The notes beneath the pieces were generated by a model, which saw only the letters and a program-made list of their open reading frames with translations, was not told where the DNA came from and did not search any database. A stretch of DNA of 36,294 bases from an uncultured Sutterella sp. (GTDB lineage: Bacteria; Pseudomonadota; Gammaproteobacteria; Burkholderiales; Burkholderiaceae_F): the NCBI GenBank assembly GCA_905213905.1, contig CAJMKD010000024.1, positions 1-36,294 of the forward strand. Direction: 5' to 3'. The position numbers and the translations under genes are program-made. Within the stretch, counting starts at the first letter, position 1. Every line of letters begins with the position of its first letter. This document shows, piece after piece, positions 8,801 through 15,862 of this stretch.

Positions 8801-9412
8801 TTCCGCGAGAACGCGGACGAACCTGCGAAGAAGGAGCGCCGTCGTCGTGCCCGCAAGCCGAAGGCTGAGGCGCCCCAGGAAGAAAAGCTCGTTCAGATCG
8901 AAACGAAGAAACCCGTTGAAGCGCCTGCTGCCGCAGAAGCGCCTGCCGAAGCGCCTGTCGACGCCGCTGCGCCTGAAGCTCAGGCCGAAAGCGAGCAGTC
9001 TCAGCAGGCCGAAGCGCCGGCAGTGGATGCCCAGCCGGTTGAAGCGGCAATGGCTGCTGAACCTGAAGCGCCCGAAGCGGCGCCCGCCGTCGAACCTGCC
9101 GAACCGGCCTTTTCGGCGCTTGCCGTTGCCGAGGGGTTGAGCGAAAACCTCGCGCGCGCGGGCCTTGTTCAGGTTCACACCCGCAGCGAATTCGACACGA
9201 CCGTGAGCTACGCGCCCGTCATTTATCCGGGACGCAAGCGCACTGTTGTCGACAACGCAGCCGATGCGGGTGAACTCGTTCAGGTTCATACTCGTCCTGA
9301 ACTTGTGAAGCCCGTCGTCTACGAAGCCGTCCGCTATCCCGGCCGCAGCATCGAGAAAAGCAGCCATGAGACGGAAGGCCCCCTCGTGCAGGTAGAAACG
9401 AAGAAGGCCTGA
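5825..9412 (+). CDS. rne: Ribonuclease E
   Basis: The endoribonuclease scaffold of the RNA degradosome, 1195 residues. The start at ATG 5825 follows a perfect AAGGAGTG site and gives the family-typical MKRMLFNATHPEE; the frame stays open to 5765. The catalytic half has an S1 domain (about 36-120), the metal-binding DNase I-like region with IDVNSARATRG (about 330) and IVIDFIDMAD (about 373), and the Zn-link CPRC (about 432-435). An amphipathic membrane-anchor candidate (GLFARIAAFLFG, about 597-608) follows. The long Ala/Glu-rich disordered half carries at least five Arg-rich patches (near 640, 715, 780, 880 and 1005) that probably bind RNA. It ends with five LVQ(I/V)(E/H)T(K/R) motifs near 974, 1021, 1113, 1150 and 1186, the last three in about 37-residue tandem units. 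It is probably autoregulated through its long leader. Confidence 0.96.
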   Translation: MKRMLFNATHPEETRVGIVDGQKLIDIDIETAGREARKSNIYKGIVTRIEPSLEACFINYGEDRHGFLPFKEISRAYFKAGVDVRTATIREAITEGQELIVQVEKEERGNKGAALTTFISLAGRYLVLMPNNPRAGGVSRRIEGEERQELREAMEKLDVPSGMSTIARTAGIGRTTEELQWDLNYLLKLWEAIVDAAKPQYELVTEENGRRKVNVTTEAVMNGKPLKRLNPPPFLIVEESNLVVRAIRDYFQPEIGEILVDTDEIYEQARQFMAHVMPDMIGRVKRYRDDIPLFTRFQIEQQIETAYSRTVPLPSGGAIVIDHTEALVAIDVNSARATRGADIEETAFRTNCEAADEVARQMRLRDLGGLIVIDFIDMADPKNQRAVEQRLKDAIRFDRARVQIAKISRFGLMELSRQRLRPALSEGSHITCPRCNGVGVIRDTESCAIQVLRILQEEAMKEGTGAVEAQVPVDVATFLLNEKRIDITKLEARHRVPIILVPNTYLETPHYHIERIRQDDERLEKHVASFNLVEEIETRADDPYAQKSAEEKAARTKQEPVIKNIMIEREPAPVHVPKEEKKPAEKAVRPEAVTPKKGLFARIAAFLFGESEKKEEKPEAEKKSEDAKAARSSERAGRRGNRRSDRAGRGSRRERGAERLERADRAERAPEEKRAEKDVKEARQKTRPAEGERAERVERSEKIEKSEKTERSARARRRSRRSEAEAVETSAPAAQVRDEEAVVTAEAMPAEQAPQTTPEAEALQPVVSEESAEQSGERKPRRRSRRRRTADAADAPLQEAPSEVKAEEAASPEAQPTAAAPEAAPSEAKPADEAPIAAQPAAEAEPSESLEAPEAREASETVEAAADAAEGSEDGARRRRPRRRRRSSRNAQEADAATAAETAETEAPAASEAEAAPKKDAAQAAPADAPEAMKKPEAADAQPVEAPRSVDPVEAMRAEVASHAAFSGFQETETLVQIETKPSAVSMAVSQAFRENADEPAKKERRRRARKPKAEAPQEEKLVQIETKKPVEAPAAAEAPAEAPVDAAAPEAQAESEQSQQAEAPAVDAQPVEAAMAAEPEAPEAAPAVEPAEPAFSALAVAEGLSENLARAGLVQVHTRSEFDTTVSYAPVIYPGRKRTVVDNAADAGELVQVHTRPELVKPVVYEAVRYPGRSIEKSSHETEGPLVQVETKKA

Positions 9413-9431
9413 CGGTCGTTAGGCAAAACGC

Positions 9432-9521
9432 CGGGCGGCTCGCGCCGCCCGACCAAGCCGGCAGGCAATGCCGGCGAAGAAAAATCCCGGCATGCCGCTC
9501 AGGCACCCGGGATTTTTCTTC
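9432..9521. terminator. Triple hairpin with bidirectional terminator after rne
   Basis: Three adjacent stems lie between convergent rne and the exporter gene. 9432-9451 is a perfect 8-bp stem with a TCGC loop. 9457-9475 is a 6-bp GCCGGC stem. 9476-9521 is a 15-bp stem whose arms begin GAAGAAAAA and end TTTTTCTTC, with an extra TGCC/GGCA stem inside the loop. The last has A-rich and T-rich flanks, so it should terminate transcription from both sides. Confidence 0.75.
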
Positions 9522-9539
9522 TTCATGAACGCTCGGGCT

Positions 9540-10775
9540 TCATTCGCCGCGCATGCGCAGCGACGCTCGCCGGACCACCAGCCACAAGAGCCCCGTCATC
9601 AGCGCTGCCCCGAGCATCACGGCGCTGTATTTCCAGGCTTCGCCCATCACAAGCGGCACGAAGACCGAGGACGCAAGACAAAAGGCCGAGGTCATGCAGA
9701 ACTGCTGAATGGAAGCGGCAAGCCCTCTGTTCCTGGGAAACCAGTCAAGATTCATCACGTTCATGACGGGACGAATCGCAGATACAGCGAAGTTGTAGAT
9801 CATCGGAAAGAGAATCACCGCCGGATAGGCGACGAGGCCCTTCCATTCAAAAAGGATGCCGCCCACGCCAGCGAGAATGAGCACGGTGATGCCGCCGAAG
9901 ATAAGCCGCCAGCGGCCGATGCGGGGCATGATCCTGGGACCGACGGCAGCGCCCGCCATTGTCGCCGCCACGAGCGGCACCATCAGAAAGCCGAAGCTGT
10001 TGACGTCCATCCCCATGATGTGAAGCACGAAATCAGCGGCGCCGGCGGAATAGAGAATCGTGCCGAGAAAGGCGAAGCCGTGCCCGACGGCGCCTGCCAT
10101 GAAGGCCTTGTGCCTCACGGCGACGCCGTAGCTCGAAAGCAGCGCCCTCGGGCGGAAGGACTGCCGCCGTGCCGCGGGAAGCGACTCGCGCAGGCAGCGC
10201 AGCACCAAAAGCGCAACGAGCAGGTTGAAGAGCGCAAGAAAGGCGAAGACTGCCGGCCAGCCCGCGAGCACGGTGATCCAGCCGCCCGCGACCGGCGCCA
10301 AGGCTGGCGCCAGCGCAAAGAGAATCGCCGTGCGCCCGATGCGCTTCGCGGCATCGGCACCCTCCCAGCGGTCGCGGATGACGGCCTGCGAGATGACAGG
10401 GCCGACGGCAGCGCAGGTGCCCTGCAGCATGCGCCAGAAATAAAGCGCTTCGATGGAGCTCGAAAACATGGCGCCAAAGGAAGCCGCCGCAAAAATAAGG
10501 GTGCTCCCGAGAATGACGGGCTTGCGGCCCACGGCATCGGAAAGCGCGCCGACAAAGAGCGCCGATACGGCAAAGCAGGCCAGATAAAGCGACAGCGACT
10601 GCTGCACGGCCACCATGGAGACGCCAAGATCGGCGGCAATCGCCTTGAAGGCCGGCACATAGGTATTGGCGGCAAAGGGCCCGAGGCTCGAAATCGCGGC
10701 AAGCAGCGCCGCATCCCGCATCGTCGGCGAATTCGCCCTTTGCGCAGTCTGTATTGGGGTGCTCAACGTCGACAT
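9540..10775 (-). CDS. Bcr/CflA-family MFS drug exporter
   Basis: From ATG 10775 the protein has 411 residues and about twelve hydrophobic segments. The N-terminal half shows features of the DHA1 group of the major facilitator superfamily: FAANTYVPAF in helix 1, then LSLYLACFAVSALFVGALSDAVGRKPVI, which contains the G-x3-D-x2-G-[RK] loop 2-3 motif. RMLQGTCAAVGPVISQAVIRD is the antiporter motif C/helix 5 region of Bcr/CflA proteins. Such pumps export drugs or small metabolites by proton antiport at the inner membrane; the substrate here is unknown. An alternative start at 10832 adds 19 basic residues and is less likely. The gene is divergent from gluQ and convergent with rne. Confidence 0.85.
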   Translation of the reverse strand: MSTLSTPIQTAQRANSPTMRDAALLAAISSLGPFAANTYVPAFKAIAADLGVSMVAVQQSLSLYLACFAVSALFVGALSDAVGRKPVILGSTLIFAAASFGAMFSSSIEALYFWRMLQGTCAAVGPVISQAVIRDRWEGADAAKRIGRTAILFALAPALAPVAGGWITVLAGWPAVFAFLALFNLLVALLVLRCLRESLPAARRQSFRPRALLSSYGVAVRHKAFMAGAVGHGFAFLGTILYSAGAADFVLHIMGMDVNSFGFLMVPLVAATMAGAAVGPRIMPRIGRWRLIFGGITVLILAGVGGILFEWKGLVAYPAVILFPMIYNFAVSAIRPVMNVMNLDWFPRNRGLAASIQQFCMTSAFCLASSVFVPLVMGEAWKYSAVMLGAALMTGLLWLVVRRASLRMRGE

Positions 10776-10891
10776 TGTGCTTTTTGCCCTCTTTTTCCTG
10801 CGCCGCGGCGCTAGAGCGGCGCAGAGCCGCATCGAAGGCCGCGCGGATTTCTTAGAATGCTTCGAATCTGAAATGCAAGTTTAGACTGACA

Positions 10892-11803
10892 ATGACCGCA
10901 GCCATGCCTTTAGTAAACATGCCGCAAAGCGAAAAGCCGCTTTCCAAAAAGCGCCGCATCGGACGTTTTGCGCCGTCGCCGACGGGGCGGCTTCATCGGG
11001 GCAGCCTTGCCGCAGCGCTTGCGAGCCGTCTCGACGCGCACGCCGCCGGCGGCGAGTGGCTCGTTCGGATCGAGGACATTGATCCGCCGCGCGACATTCC
11101 CGGCGCAGGCGAAGACATTCTTGAGACGCTTTCCCGCCTCGGCATGCCTTCGGACGGTCCGGTGCTCTGGCAGCACGACCGCGGCGAAGCCTATCGAACT
11201 GCATTTGAAACGCTTCGGGAAAAAGGACTGGTCTACGGCTGCGCGTGTTCGCGGCGGGAAATGCGGGAGCGATGCATTGCGCTCGGTCTTCCCGAAAACG
11301 TTTATCCCGGCACGTGCCGCAGCGGCACGAACGGACGGCCCGTCCGCGCATGGCGATTCCGCGTGCCGGACCGTGAGGTGCATTTCATCGACAGGCTCGC
11401 AGGCCCTTATGCGCAGAACGTTGAAAAAGCCGTCGGCGACTTCATCGTGAAGCGCGCCGACGGCCTCTGGGCTTATCAGCTTGCCGTCGTGGTCGACGAC
11501 ATTTTTCAGGGCGTCACCGACATCGTCCGCGGCGCGGATCTGATCGACAACACCCCGCGGCAGCTTCTTCTTTACGAAGCGCTCGGCGCGCAGCCGCCGA
11601 GCTACATGCACATTCCGCTCGTGCTCAACGATCGGGGCGAGAAGCTGAGCAAGCAGCCGGGCGCGCGCCCCCTTGACGACAGCGACCTGCTCGGCGAACT
11701 CGAGCGCGCTTTCGTTCACCTCGGCTTTGCGCGCATCGGCGCCGACAGCATCGGCGCCTTCCACAACCGCGCCCTTGCGCTCTGGCGCGAGCGCTTTTTC
11801 TGA
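10892..11803 (+). CDS. gluQ: Glutamyl-Q tRNA(Asp) synthetase
   Basis: A truncated glutamyl-tRNA synthetase paralogue that lacks the anticodon-binding domain. It glutamylates queuosine at position 34 of tRNA-Asp. Visible landmarks are GRFAPSPTGRLHRGSL (HIGH-like signature with HRGS), LVRIEDIDPPR, zinc-ligand cysteines in CACS and further on in YPGTC, LAVVVDDIFQGVTDIVRGADL, and the KLSKQ (KMSKS-like) loop near residue 251. The length of 303 residues is typical. The N-terminus has three candidate ATGs (10892, 10904, 10919). Homology begins only at about residue 22, so a shorter start is equally possible, and no strong ribosome site distinguishes them. It is convergent with slyD. Confidence 0.92.
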   Translation: MTAAMPLVNMPQSEKPLSKKRRIGRFAPSPTGRLHRGSLAAALASRLDAHAAGGEWLVRIEDIDPPRDIPGAGEDILETLSRLGMPSDGPVLWQHDRGEAYRTAFETLREKGLVYGCACSRREMRERCIALGLPENVYPGTCRSGTNGRPVRAWRFRVPDREVHFIDRLAGPYAQNVEKAVGDFIVKRADGLWAYQLAVVVDDIFQGVTDIVRGADLIDNTPRQLLLYEALGAQPPSYMHIPLVLNDRGEKLSKQPGARPLDDSDLLGELERAFVHLGFARIGADSIGAFHNRALALWRERFF

Positions 11804-11821
11804 GCGGTTGCCGAAAACATT

Positions 11822-11879
11822 GCGCCGAAAGGATTGGAACGCTATGTAAGCATGCGCTCACTTCAATAACTTTCGGCGC
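11822..11879. repeat. Perfect 10-bp inverted repeat between gluQ and slyD
   Basis: GCGCCGAAAG (11822-11831) and CTTTCGGCGC (11870-11879) are exact inverse copies around a 38-nt spacer, in the short gap between two convergent genes. It could fold as a shared bidirectional terminator stem, although no T-run follows on either side. Confidence 0.5.
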
Positions 11880-11891
11880 CGCTCATTGCAT

Positions 11892-12503
11892 TCAGCGAAC
11901 GATTCTCGGCGGCCGTGCAAGACGGGCCATGGAAGAATCATCGGGCTCCTGCGCCTCGGCACCCAGGGGCGGCAATTCGTCATCGTCCTCTTCAGAAACG
12001 ATCTTGTCAGCCAGTCCGAGGAAGCCCGGGACGACAACGTCGTCAGACCCTGTCTCCTCGCCGGTCGGATCTTCAACGGAGAGCACCTTCACCTCAAACT
12101 GCAGGCCATAGCCCGCGAGCGGATGATTGGCTTCGAGAATCGCCACGCCGTCTGCAACGTCAGTGACTCGCCAGATTCGTCCGTCGGAACCTTCGCCCGG
12201 CACTTCGTCGAACTGCAGCCCCGGCACGATGCTTTCGGGGTCGCCGAGCCGCTCGAGCGGCACCATGCGGATTGCCTCGTCGTCGTATTCGCCGAAGGCT
12301 TCTTCAGGCTGAAGCGCAATCGTGAAGCCCTCCCCAGGAAAGCGCCCTTCGAGCGCCTTTTCAATCTTGGGAAAAATATCGCCGTGGCCGTGCAGGTAAG
12401 TGATCCCTTCGGGACCGGTCGTCTCCAGAATCTTGCCGGTCATGTCGGCCATCTTGACAGCAAGCGTTACAAGCTTGTCCTTCTGAACGTGCTGATGCGT
12501 CAT
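11892..12503 (-). CDS. slyD: FKBP-type peptidyl-prolyl isomerase SlyD
   Basis: A 203-residue cytosolic prolyl isomerase and chaperone of the SlyD family. The first strand LVTLAVKMAD is followed by the FKBP half with YLHGHGDIFPKIEKALEG. The inserted IF chaperone domain begins around GFTIALQPEEAFGEYDDE and runs through VPGLQFDEV, and the FKBP fold resumes at DGVAILEANHPLAGYGLQFEVKVLSV. The C-terminal tail is acidic (SEEDDDELPP) and lacks the His/Cys-rich metal-binding tail of E. coli SlyD, so a role in nickel delivery is unlikely. It starts at ATG 12503 with a weak ribosome site. It follows the two DUF805 genes on the same strand after a 107-bp gap that contains a small hairpin (12568-12588). 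Confidence 0.92.
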   Translation of the reverse strand: MTHQHVQKDKLVTLAVKMADMTGKILETTGPEGITYLHGHGDIFPKIEKALEGRFPGEGFTIALQPEEAFGEYDDEAIRMVPLERLGDPESIVPGLQFDEVPGEGSDGRIWRVTDVADGVAILEANHPLAGYGLQFEVKVLSVEDPTGEETGSDDVVVPGFLGLADKIVSEEDDDELPPLGAEAQEPDDSSMARLARPPRIVR

Positions 12504-12567
12504 TGCTTAATTTCTTAGCTTGAAATAAAAATCGCGGTGCGCTCAATCATAGCGAAGCGCTCGCACT

Positions 12568-12588
12568 GCGGACGCTTTTTGAGTCCGC
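12568..12588 (-). other. Hairpin between the small DUF805 gene and slyD
   Basis: GCGGAC (12568-12573) pairs with GTCCGC (12583-12588) around a 9-nt loop containing T5 on the plus strand. It may attenuate read-through from the DUF805 gene into slyD. No T-run follows on the minus strand. Confidence 0.3.
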
Positions 12589-12610
12589 TCATTTGAACCC
12601 GCACCCTGCT

Positions 12611-13066
12611 TCAGTCCGCTTCGTCCCAACTCGGCCAGGCGCGCCCGCCGGGACGGCCCGGAACCGTGAGCGCCGCAACGATGAGAAGGATATTCGCGAC
12701 CGGCACTTCCGCAAGAAGCGCCCAGGCGCCGGAAAGCCCCCAGTCGTGCGCGCGGCGCGCGAGCATCGCCATGAGCGCAAGCATCCAGGCGCCGGTGAGC
12801 CAGGGGAGCGCACGAGCGACTGCAACGATGGCTTCGTCGGAGATCCAAGCCGCATCTGCAATCGGATCGAGAAGCTGATAGGACCCTATGCCGAGAAGCG
12901 CCCAAATCGCAAAGCCTTTCAGAAAAGCCCGCCGGCCCATTCTGCACTGCGGCCAGTAAAGCCGCATGAAGAGTGCGCCGAGCGCCGCAGGCACGTATAG
13001 AAGGTGCGAGGGGCGCAGCGCGCTGCGCGCCATGAGGCTCTTGTTGTCGTCGGTGCTGCGCGCCAT
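12611..13066 (-). CDS. Small DUF805 membrane protein
   Basis: A 151-residue integral membrane protein with the DUF805 hallmarks: an early R-x-x-R-x-x-F element (RMGRRAFLKGF, about 42-52) before the first membrane helix, and ARRAHDWGLSGAWALL, which matches the family R-x-H-D-x-G-x-S-G-W signature. The function of DUF805 proteins is unknown. An internal ATG 33 bp downstream (13033) is an alternative start. It lies 37 bp after the longer DUF805 gene and is probably co-transcribed with it. Confidence 0.75.
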   Translation of the reverse strand: MARSTDDNKSLMARSALRPSHLLYVPAALGALFMRLYWPQCRMGRRAFLKGFAIWALLGIGSYQLLDPIADAAWISDEAIVAVARALPWLTGAWMLALMAMLARRAHDWGLSGAWALLAEVPVANILLIVAALTVPGRPGGRAWPSWDEAD

Positions 13067-13103
13067 GGCGTCAATTCGTCTCGATTCCGCAGAAAGCCGA
13101 AGC

Positions 13104-13844
13104 TCAAAGCGCCATGATGCGCCGCTGCCAGAATTGGAATTGCGCTTGCGTGATCTGCCCCTTTTTCAAGAGCTTTCGGAGCTTTTCGACGCTGCGCACC
13201 TTGACCTGAAGGCGAATGGAATCCGACTCGTTCATGCAGTTGAGGCGCGCAAGTTCATAGAGGGCGCTTGCCGGCGAGTCCTGCGCCTGCGGCGCACTGC
13301 GCTCAGCGTCAGTGGAGGACTGCGCTTCAACTGCGGGCACGACTTCCTCGCCACGCATCTGCGCTTCGACTGGCACGGCATCTTCGGCATCTTCGGCAGC
13401 TTCGCGAGCACGGCGCGTTTTTTCGAGCGTTCTCCGGTCCACGGTTCGAATCGTGAGCGGATCGGGCCCGAAGCGATTCATGCTTGTGCCGCGCGGAAAG
13501 CCGATCGCGATGAGCACGGCAATGTTGACGACGGGAATGAGCAGGAAAAGCGCCGCCCAGCCGCTTGCGGCCATGTCGTGCAGGCGCCTCACCACAGCGC
13601 TCGCAAGATAAACAATCGAAAAAAGGAGCAGCACGCCGCCCAGAAAGCTCGTCGCAATGGCCGTCGGTTCTGCAACGGGCTCGGACGCCATGCCGAAAAG
13701 CGCAGACCACGCCGGCGAAAAGCCGAGCACCACGAGGGCCAGGCCGAAAAAGACGAGCGCCGCAAAGAGCGAAAGCCAATAAGCTTCGCGCGAAGCACGG
13801 CCTGCAGGCGAAATCGTCAGCACTTCGTTGAGAGCAACGCTCAT
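13104..13844 (-). CDS. DUF805 membrane protein with C-terminal SHOCT-like domain
   Basis: A 246-residue protein. Residues 1-125 form a DUF805 unit with GRASREAYWLSLF at the start of the first helix, about four hydrophobic segments, and VVRRLHDMAASGWAALFLL. A charged, Ala/Glu-rich linker (about 140-200) leads to a C-terminal SHOCT-like helix pair, VEKLRKLLKKGQITQAQFQFW. SHOCT modules are short oligomerisation or tethering units commonly attached to bacterial membrane proteins. An AGGA-like site precedes ATG 13844. The pairing with a second, tail-less DUF805 gene suggests that the two membrane units act together, but no function can be assigned. Confidence 0.75.
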   Translation of the reverse strand: MSVALNEVLTISPAGRASREAYWLSLFAALVFFGLALVVLGFSPAWSALFGMASEPVAEPTAIATSFLGGVLLLFSIVYLASAVVRRLHDMAASGWAALFLLIPVVNIAVLIAIGFPRGTSMNRFGPDPLTIRTVDRRTLEKTRRAREAAEDAEDAVPVEAQMRGEEVVPAVEAQSSTDAERSAPQAQDSPASALYELARLNCMNESDSIRLQVKVRSVEKLRKLLKKGQITQAQFQFWQRRIMAL

Positions 13845-13918
13845 GGTGGGAAAGTCCTCATGAAAAAAATGCCGGGCGAATCGCGCTTCGCACGACTCGT
13901 TCCGGCAGCGCCGTCGGC

Positions 13919-13966
13919 AGTGCTGGGAGCGGTTCAGCTCGAAAGGCGCCGAACCGCCGCAGCACT
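13919..13966 (-). terminator. Two-part stem-loop downstream of bamC
   Basis: GCGGTTC (13929-13935) pairs with GAACCGC (13951-13957). A second stem, AGTGCT (13919-13924) with AGCACT (13961-13966), sits beneath it across a small internal loop. A T7 stretch on the minus strand occurs about 50 nt further on (13863-13869 region), not directly after the stem, so termination is possible but unproven. Confidence 0.4.
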
Positions 13967-13978
13967 CCGTTCGTCCGA

Positions 13979-15154
13979 TCAGCGAAGCTGTTCGGCAAGC
14001 AGCGTGAGAATGTTGGGCGCAACGCCCGTCGGATCGGGATTGCCTTCGCCGTCCTGAACCGTGATGCGCGTATGCGCGCCTTCGTCCGCGAGATGAATGC
14101 GGTAATTGGGCGCGTCGATCGCCTTGTCGGAGCCGAAGAGGTTCGTGAAGAACCCTTGTTCGTCCTTCTTCTTCTGTTCGTAGGCCGGATCGAGATAGCG
14201 TACGAGGAAGTAGCCCGCGATGCGGTCGCGGTCCACGAGTTCAAAGCCCATGCGGTCGATCACGAGGCCGACGGTGCGCCAGGCGCGGTCATAGGGTTCG
14301 AAGAGTTCGACGGAGACGGCCTTCTCATCGGCGCCCGTGACGATCTGGCTTCTCGGCGGCACAGGCTGCTGCTGCAGATCCTGCTTCACCTGTTCGGCCA
14401 GCGCTTCATCGGACTTGCCTGATGCATTGGGATTGAATTCGGCATCGATGCGAAGCGCGAGGCGCTGCAGCATTTCGGCTTCGAGCGTCGGGTCGTTCGG
14501 ACCAGGCTGCCAGATCGTGCTGTCGTTCTGGGCGCCCGTCACAACTTCCACCATTGAGCGGTGCGTGATGTAGATGTCGGTCGTGTTGTCTTCGTTGCGC
14601 TCCATGCGAACGCGGTACTGATCCTGCTCGCCCGTGGAGTACGCAAAGTCAAGAACCTTGCCGACAGTGCGGCGAATGATGTCCTGCGGGAGCTTCGCCT
14701 TGTTTTCGGCCCATTCAGTTTCCATGTAGCCCGTCTTGGCATCCTGCGCCTTCACGACGAGGCCGACGGAGGGCCAGAAGTCCTGAACCACGGGCCAGAG
14801 TTCTTCAGGCTTGGCATTGACGCGCAGCCAGCGGTCGGCGCCGTCCTTCATCACCTTGGCGGTCACGGTCGCCGGCACAATTTCAGACGCAACAGGCGTG
14901 CCGGCCTGCGCGGCGGCAGCCTGCCTGCGGGCGGCTTCGGCGTTGGCGCTCACAACGGTTGTGCGCGACGGCACCGCAAAGCGGTTGTCGTTGCCGATCG
15001 GCGTGAGATCGGGCGGGACTTCCAGATTGGCGCGGGAGTTCGACGATTCGTACTGCACCTTCTCGTCGGTGAAGTCGATGCCGAGAACGGAGCAGCCGGA
15101 GACCGCGGTCGCGGCGGCGGCAAGCACTGCGAGACGAAGCGAAAGCTTGGTCAT
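13979..15154 (-). CDS. bamC: Outer-membrane assembly lipoprotein BamC
   Basis: A 391-residue lipoprotein of the beta-barrel assembly (BAM) complex. A short signal peptide ends in the lipobox-like AVSGC, with Cys21 as the lipid site, followed by a conserved N-terminal lasso-type segment (YESSNSRANLEVPPDLTPI). Two helix-grip domains follow: about 100-215 (RWLRVNAKPEELWPVVQDFW) and about 280-391 (LFEPYDRAWRTVGLVIDRMGFELVDRDR through ITVQDGEG). In many proteobacteria bamC follows dapA; here it instead follows a methyltransferase gene, with a hairpin/T-run between them, so it probably has its own control. An AGGA site lies at suitable spacing before ATG 15154. Confidence 0.92.
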   Translation of the reverse strand: MTKLSLRLAVLAAAATAVSGCSVLGIDFTDEKVQYESSNSRANLEVPPDLTPIGNDNRFAVPSRTTVVSANAEAARRQAAAAQAGTPVASEIVPATVTAKVMKDGADRWLRVNAKPEELWPVVQDFWPSVGLVVKAQDAKTGYMETEWAENKAKLPQDIIRRTVGKVLDFAYSTGEQDQYRVRMERNEDNTTDIYITHRSMVEVVTGAQNDSTIWQPGPNDPTLEAEMLQRLALRIDAEFNPNASGKSDEALAEQVKQDLQQQPVPPRSQIVTGADEKAVSVELFEPYDRAWRTVGLVIDRMGFELVDRDRIAGYFLVRYLDPAYEQKKKDEQGFFTNLFGSDKAIDAPNYRIHLADEGAHTRITVQDGEGNPDPTGVAPNILTLLAEQLR

Positions 15155-15168
15155 TGAACTGATTCCTG

Positions 15169-15194
15169 AAAAACAATGTCCGGCCCGGCCGGAC
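15169..15194 (-). terminator. Palindromic terminator between the methyltransferase gene and bamC
   Basis: GTCCGGCC (15178-15185) and GGCCGGAC (15187-15194) are exactly inverted around a single base. On the minus strand the stem is followed by ATTG and then five T's. It should end transcription of the M50-methyltransferase unit or attenuate entry into bamC, whose ribosome site follows directly. Confidence 0.6.
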
Positions 15195-15254
15195 GCAATT
15201 TTGAAATTTTAGCAAAGAGCCGCATAAGCTCAACACGGTTGAGTGACGAATTTC

Positions 15255-15851
15255 TCACCGGGTGCCGAGCGGCTCGCCGTAGGGCTCCGCCGGCGCGGGC
15301 TTCGTCCAGACGATTCTCGCCACGGCGTGATCCTCGGTCGTCATCCCTTCCTCGTAGGCAACGATGTGCGCCGCCTCAGGGGCCAGCCGAAGCAGCTCCC
15401 GCTCCAGAAGATAGTGTTCCGGATTTCTCGGACGTCCCCAGATGAGGCCGTTGGCTTTCGTGAAGGTCTCCATGATGAAGACGCCGCCCGGCTTCAAGGT
15501 TCGCCAGTAATGCGGGAAATGGGCGCGGTGAAGGTAATTCGTGACGATGATGGCGTCGAAGGATTCGTCTTCATAAGGCCAGGGCTCCGCTTCAAGATCC
15601 CGGCACTCCAGCGTGATGCCCGAAGCGCCCGCAAGGCACTCAACGGCCCTGAGATCGATGTCGACGGCCGTCACTGCAGCGCCCCGCAGCGCAAAGAAAG
15701 CGGTATGCCGCCCTTCCCCGCACGCAACATCAAGAACCCGGGCGTGCCGGCTGACAAGGCCGGCAAAGCGCATCACCCAGGCCGAAGGACGCATCAAGGC
15801 GCCGCAATCGCAGACGGGCGCGCTTTCTGACTCAAAGAATTCATCAGCCAT
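15255..15851 (-). CDS. Class I SAM-dependent methyltransferase
   Basis: A 198-residue Rossmann-fold methyltransferase. Motif I is VLDVACGEGRHTAFFA (about 39-54), the acidic end of strand 2 is VTAVDID, and motif IV is FDAIIVTNYLHR. LKPGGVFIMETFT marks the post-motif strand. The overall pattern resembles small TehB-like or generic methyltransferases. The substrate is unknown. CDCGALMRPS near the N-terminus is unusual but does not form an obvious metal site. The start ATG 15851 follows AAAGG at fair spacing and lies only 11 bp after the M50 protease stop, so the two genes form an operon. Confidence 0.8.
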   Translation of the reverse strand: MADEFFESESAPVCDCGALMRPSAWVMRFAGLVSRHARVLDVACGEGRHTAFFALRGAAVTAVDIDLRAVECLAGASGITLECRDLEAEPWPYEDESFDAIIVTNYLHRAHFPHYWRTLKPGGVFIMETFTKANGLIWGRPRNPEHYLLERELLRLAPEAAHIVAYEEGMTTEDHAVARIVWTKPAPAEPYGEPLGTR

Positions 15852-15862
15852 TGGTCCAACCT

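Noticed and set aside
5822..9367. 1181-codon open frame antisense to rne
   Set aside because: Translation is Arg/Leu/Gly/Phe low complexity that mirrors the Ala/Glu codon bias of the real gene; rne in the plus frame is unmistakable.
11892..12503. SlyD as a nickel-delivery protein
   Set aside because: The His/Cys-rich metal tail is absent; only an acidic tail and the FKBP/IF domains are present.
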